From NCBI RefSeq assembly GCF_018691265.1, contig NW_024881303.1, forward strand, positions 12,641,777-12,705,776: DNA of 64,000 bases, written 5' to 3'. Below, piece by piece: positions 60,701-64,000 of this stretch. Origin of the DNA: Tyto alba (Eukaryota > Chordata > Aves > Strigiformes > Tytonidae). Within the stretch, counting starts at the first letter, position 1. Every line of letters begins with the position of its first letter. The notes beneath the pieces were generated by a model. The model did not search any database. It saw only the letters and a list, made by a program, of their open reading frames with translations, and was not told the DNA's origin. A program made the position numbers and the translations under genes.

Positions 60701-63700
60701 CTGCAGTGGGGTCTGTCCCTGCTTGCCTGGTTGATCACCGTTCCCTGGGGACGGGGGGTTGGGACACTCAGCTGGGTGGGCTCAACTGGGACAAGCCCAT
60801 GTGGGTCTGCTACTCACACAACAACCACCAGGTCCCCTGGCTGTGACCTACATGCCCATCAGCATCTGCCAGCTTACATGACTCCACATGCAGCGTTCTG
60901 GCTGGAAAGCAGCTCTGCAGAGAGGGACCTGTGAGTCCTGGTGAGCACCAAGCTGACCATGGCCAGTCATGGCATGGAAGGACAAGGGTGTCCTGGGCTG
61001 CATGAGGAGGAGAGATGCCAGCAGGTCAGTGGAGGTGACCCTTCCCCTCTGCTCTGCCCTGGCGAGACACAGCTGGAGTGCTGAGCCAGGCTCTTCTCAG
61101 CGGTGCCCACTGACAGGGCAAGAGGCAATGGGCACAAACTGAAATACGGTAAATTCCACTTAAATGTAAGAAAAAAACCTGTTTTACTGCAGAAGCAGTC
61201 AATCGTGAGGACAGACTGCCAGGAGATGCTGTGGAGTCTCCATCCTTGGAGACATTCAAAACCCAGCTGGACACGTGGGCAGCTGGCAGGGGACAAGGAG
61301 CTCTGGACACCAGTGGGTTCAGGTGCACCCGTGGGGGACCTGCTGGGCTGGACAGCAGCGTTACCGTGCTGTGCTACGTCCCCCATGATGTCTGCTGCCA
61401 GCTGCTCCACCGTGGTGCCGGTCTGCGCTCCTGTTCCATCATCGATCAGCACGATTTGGATGAGAGGAGTGGAGCTTCGAGGTATGACTCCCAGGAAGGT
61501 CTGCGCTGCGTGCACCTTGGATATGGCCATCCGCACGCTGGTGTACCTGGGCTTTTCAAAACACGAGGAGACATGTAAAGCCCATGAGAGTGGTAGGTAG
61601 AAATGAGTCACCTCTACAGACAGCCGCGATGGATGTACCAGGAAAGCCCACCTATAAATCTTCATGTGAGCTCCATCACAGAGCTGTCAACCCTGTTACT
61701 GCAGTGCTGTTGCGTTTCCCAAATGAGAGGTTCATATCTCCCCTCCCTTCCAAGCTGTGACCAGCACCCAGCACGCAGCATCCCCCGGCAGAGGCAAGCA
61801 CGCCGAGAAAGCAATTTCATGGAGCACACCCATTAAACGCTGTATTAAGAGATGTGCAATTGTAAGGAGGGCAGGCAGCAGGCTTTCAGCTTGGGATCAA
61901 TAGAGCAATACTCTGATATCGACCCTCCCATTGTAACTCGGAGCACTCTTCCTCCCCCGGCAGCTCCCAGCCGGGAGGAGGGATGTCATGCTGTGTCTGA
62001 CAAGCAGCAGCATGGAGGGATGCCTTGTAGAGCAGGCATCTGATTGCTGACCAGGGCCGGTTTCCCACACAGTGCTTGACTACTGGGGAATGAAACAGCG
62101 TTGGGAGCCATCTCCCAGAAGCCACAGAAGCCCCTGCTGCAGGTCTGCACGACCCCACCTGCGTGGGCTGACCTCCCACGTTAGCGAGACTTGCCACCCT
62201 GCCTGGCCTCCTGTGTTTCCCAGACCAGGGTTTCCAGCCAGCCCCACTGCAGCCTTCCCCACCTGCACGCCGGCAGCTCGGAGGGGCTGTTGTGGGGGCA
62301 AGGGGGGCTGTGCCAGCCCCCACAGCAAGTTGGCACATCCAGAAGGCCAAATGCGTGTGGGGGGGTGAGCCCTGTGGGTCAGTGGGGAGTGAGGCTGAAC
62401 CCCCTGTATCACTGGGACCACATGCCCCCACCCCCGACAGCCCCACGGGAGACATGGCCAGTGGTTTGGGGTTTCATTAGCCCCTCCCGGTCCAGCAGGC
62501 TGGTGTACCTGGCTCAGTAAGGCTTGGACCAGTCTGTCCCGGTACTTCTGCAGGTCAAAATCTGGAGTGAAATCCAGGTTAATGGTGGCTCCTGCAGCCC
62601 GAAAACAGACAGACACGTCATTGTCACCAAGGCCGGGCAGGGAGCTGTCCTGGCAGCGCAGCTCCAATTGCCACAAAAGGCTCTGGGGACCCTCCAGTGC
62701 CTCTGTGCAACTGGTCTGGCTGGGCTCAGGAGAGGCAGCTCCACAGCCCTGCCCGAGCGGTGCTCCCGCAGGACACCTCTCCCTCCCTCGCTGGTCTTTT
62801 TATCAACCGGGCTTGAGGACAGGCTTTTGGTTTCCACCGTATTCCAGAGAGAAACTTCCTCTGGAAAGCTTTCTCCCATGTATCCCTCCGGGGAGCTCTG
62901 TATGTACCTGCTTTCGGGGCTGCAAGGCTGGGATTCAGCAACGTGACCCTGGCTCTGGAGGGAAGGTGGGGAGGAGGGGACACCTGCGCTCCCCGTACCA
63001 CTGCACTGCAGCCATTGAGTCAAATATTTTCTTTGGAAAAAAGGCGAGTGAGCGTTTGTTGAAATATGAAATTCTCCTAAAGGCTTTAAGGGGCTCTGCT
63101 TTTAGGGCATGTTGGAGAAACATACGGTGCTATTTTAATTAATTTGGCATGATATACCAAATATCTGGGTACAATTGTGCATGAAAAATTCCCCTTAGCA
63201 ATCTTCCAGGTAGATTAATGGAGAAGTACCCATTGCAGAGGCAATGCTGTCAATCGGCATGTTTTTACTTTAAATTAAGTAAAACAAACTTGCTGTTGGA
63301 AAGCTGACATTACGGTGAAAAAGGTGCCTTTCCTCTGAGCGTTTTCCACCGCATAAACTCAGCAGAGCCCTATTAGCTTGACGAGCTGTAACATCCTGAC
63401 AGGATAAACCAGAGGCAGGGACAAAGGGCTGCAACTCGGAGCAGGCTCCCAAAAGGCGGGCTGACACTTCAGAGAGATGTCCTAGGAGGGCGGTACGTGG
63501 GATGTGGACGGGACCCATGGGAGCGGTGATACAGCAAAGCTTCAGCCCACGACCAGCAGCACCCCCCGCGCTCCTCTTTGCCCTGCGGAGCCAGGGGAGG
63601 GGGGCTGGGGCAGCCGGCACAGCGGTGAGGAGGAATCGGGCAGTGCCCCCCACTCACCACAGACCCCACAGCAGTGGCCGAGGGGCTGCAAAGGGCTCTG

Positions 63701-63986
63701 GCACGCTGGCGCTGGGCACTGCCTCCCCGACGCCCTGAGCAGGGCCGCGCAGATGCGGTGGTGATCCTACAGGAGAGCGGGGCAGCGTCAGTCCCTCGCC
63801 CCGCAAATTCCAGCGGGACCCCCCCTAAATTGCAACGGGAGGACTCACCGGGGTGTTCCCGCAGGCACAGCCGGACTTGTCGGGGCAGCCGGTGCCCGTC
63901 ACCTGGAGCGTGCTATTGCCGTGAAACTGCAGCGGGGCGGCGGGACCCCGCAGGTACCCGGCCCAGGCCTCGGGGCTGCTGAGCTC
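57617..63986 (-). CDS. AMN: Amnionless, 3' seven exons
   Basis: Single-pass membrane protein that escorts and anchors cubilin; together they form the cubam receptor for intrinsic factor-B12 uptake in gut and protein reclamation in kidney or yolk-sac epithelium (family knowledge). Seven minus-strand exons join in frame to about 300 residues ending at TGA (57617-57619): a VWC-like cysteine cluster (GCACGN, then HCCGVCG), the ectodomain block DFDLQKYRDRLVQALLSQ and IQIVLIDDGTGAQTG, a transmembrane segment of about 22 residues, and a tail with GFDNPLYDV and FYLNPLYD, the cytoplasmic sorting motifs. Human AMN is about 453 residues (memory), so about 150 residues, including the signal peptide, lie beyond 64000. 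It is tail-to-tail with CDC42BPB, as in human. Confidence 0.95.
57725..57966 (-). other. AMN: Last AMN intron
   Basis: 242-bp GT-AG intron between the two NPLY-coding exons. Nothing else recognised. Confidence 0.9.
57967..58069 (-). CDS. AMN: AMN exon 6 in window: first NPLY tail motif
   Basis: LPALRPPQPWDRLEEPASPE and KGFDNPLYDV. FDNPLY sits where human AMN has an F-x-N-P-x-F motif used for clathrin-mediated uptake via Dab2/ARH (memory). Acceptor CCCCAG, donor GTGAGT, phase 0 exit. Confidence 0.95.
58417..58450 (-). promoter_or_regulatory. Cluster of four TGATAA (GATA-type) sites
   Basis: TTATCA at 58417, 58429, 58437 and 58445, spaced 12, 8 and 8 bp, embedded in a degenerate T/A/C-rich simple repeat running to about 58495. 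Read on the AMN strand these are TGATAA. They may be only a microsatellite. Confidence 0.4.
60013..60268 (+). mobile_element. CR1 3'-end fragment, antisense in an AMN intron
   Basis: Starts TTTAAACTGAAAGAGGGCAG and ends with the characteristic CR1 tail GGTTGGAACTGGATGATC, then CCTTCCAGCCCAAACTACTC. GC-rich CR1 lineage, different from copies A and B. Only the 3' untranslated end is present. Confidence 0.9.
60441..60615 (-). CDS. AMN: AMN exon 5 in window: transmembrane segment
   Basis: GEALGISSGKMELATGS, then SSRIAVGTVLGLLFGLLFLG and GLLFLYRKGKL. The hydrophobic run of about 22 residues followed by basic YRKGKLR gives type I orientation. Phase 1 entry, phase 2 exit at GTAGGG. Confidence 0.96.
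60893..61290 (+). mobile_element. CR1 fragment with internal deletions, antisense in an AMN intron
   Basis: Contains CR1 RT-end sequence (CTCTGCAGAGAGGGACCTG; CCCCTCTGCTCTGCCCTGG) and the 3' segment GAGGCAATGGGCACAAACTG and GTGGAGTCTCCATCCTTGGA. The parts are collinear with CR1 but separated by deletions. It ends about 75 bp before an AMN exon. A third CR1 lineage. Confidence 0.87.
61365..61551 (-). CDS. AMN: AMN exon 4 in window: membrane-proximal ectodomain
   Basis: PRYTSVRMAISKVHAAQTFL, IQIVLIDDGTGAQTG, ADIMGDVAQH. The start is taken after GAAAAG because it is the only AG giving phase 0; a CAG four bases further in would shift the frame. Phase 1 exit at GTAACG. Confidence 0.92.
62509..62591 (-). 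CDS. AMN: AMN exon 3 in window
   Basis: Completes Gly, then ATINLDFTPDFDLQKYRDRL and VQALLSQ. Acceptor GGCTGCAG, donor GTACAC, phase 0 exit. Corresponds to the human FDLERYR block. Confidence 0.95.
63658..63766 (-). CDS. AMN: AMN exon 2 in window: VWC-like cysteine cluster
   Basis: DHHRICAALLRASGRQCPAP, CQSPLQPLGHCCGVCG. The ICAALL block and CC-x-x-C ending match amnionless. Acceptor CTGTAG; phase 0 entry, phase 1 exit at GTGAGT. Confidence 0.95.
63849..63986 (-). CDS. AMN: AMN exon 1 in window: ectodomain before VWC-like domain
   Basis: Reads ELSSPEAWAGYLRGPAAPLQ, then FHGNSTLQVTGTGCPDKSGC and ACGNTP. NST is a potential N-glycosylation site. Donor GTGAGT at 63848-63843, phase 0. The 5' edge is uncertain: an acceptor-like CGCAG precedes 63986, but the frame also stays open to the window end. 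Confidence 0.87.
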
Positions 63987-64000
63987 CTGCGTGGGGAAGA

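Larger units (their letters stand above)
60616..63657 (-). other. AMN: Remaining AMN introns
   Basis: Introns 60616-61364 (with a CR1 fragment), 61552-62508 and 62592-63657. GC-rich unique DNA; overlapping open frames on both strands are intron read-through. Confidence 0.75.

Noticed and set aside
61534..61547. Alternative AMN acceptor CCCAG/GTACACC for exon 4
   Set aside because: It would enter in the wrong phase after exon 3; the AAAAG acceptor at 61552-61556 restores the frame and the family sequence.
60967..61665. 232-codon minus-strand frame as a gene with its own start
   Set aside because: Only 61365-61551 is an AMN exon; the rest is intron and CR1 read-through.

Overview
The window is nuclear DNA of an amniote vertebrate, most likely a bird. 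The evidence is CR1-type non-LTR retrotransposons as the only recognisable interspersed repeats, compact GT-AG introns, and two protein-coding genes that are neighbours in the same tail-to-tail arrangement in mammals (human 14q32, from memory). A reptile such as a turtle or crocodilian is not excluded. There is no bacterial, phage or CRISPR content, and I found no undescribed multi-gene system.

Region 1 (about 1-51,830, + strand, AT-rich): the last 33 coding exons of CDC42BPB (MRCK-beta), a Cdc42-binding myotonic-dystrophy-type kinase. They were rebuilt exon by exon from splice sites and reading phase. The exons sum to 4,692 nt, an unbroken frame of 1,563 residues plus stop. They run from the kinase hinge through the AGC-kinase tail, long coiled coils, C1, PH, citron homology (CNH) and CRIB domains to a Ser/Pro-rich C-terminus and a 3'UTR with three AATAAA signals. 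The first four or so exons lie upstream of the window.

Two introns of this gene carry degenerate CR1 copies in the same orientation. Over about 1.26 kb the two copies are nearly identical and indel-free (constant offset 10,968 bp), while their flanking CR1 sequence is clearly diverged. This looks like a gene-conversion tract and is the most unusual structure in the window.

Region 2 (about 51,830-57,470): a GC-richer intergenic spacer with G- and A-homopolymers and two CpG-dense patches, one holding an RFX X-box-like site. It also has AT-rich islands with repeated TAATGCAT and octamer (ATTTGCAT) motifs that look like regulatory DNA. No protein-coding gene is convincing here; the long GC-rich open frames look like chance.

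Region 3 (about 57,470-64,000, - strand): the last seven exons of AMN (amnionless), the membrane partner of cubilin in the B12/protein endocytic receptor. They cover part of the ectodomain with a VWC-like cysteine cluster, the transmembrane segment, and a cytoplasmic tail with two NPLY sorting motifs. Its 5' exons lie beyond the right edge. Two unrelated CR1 fragments sit antisense in AMN introns. The two genes converge and share the intergenic spacer; nothing suggests that their products act together.
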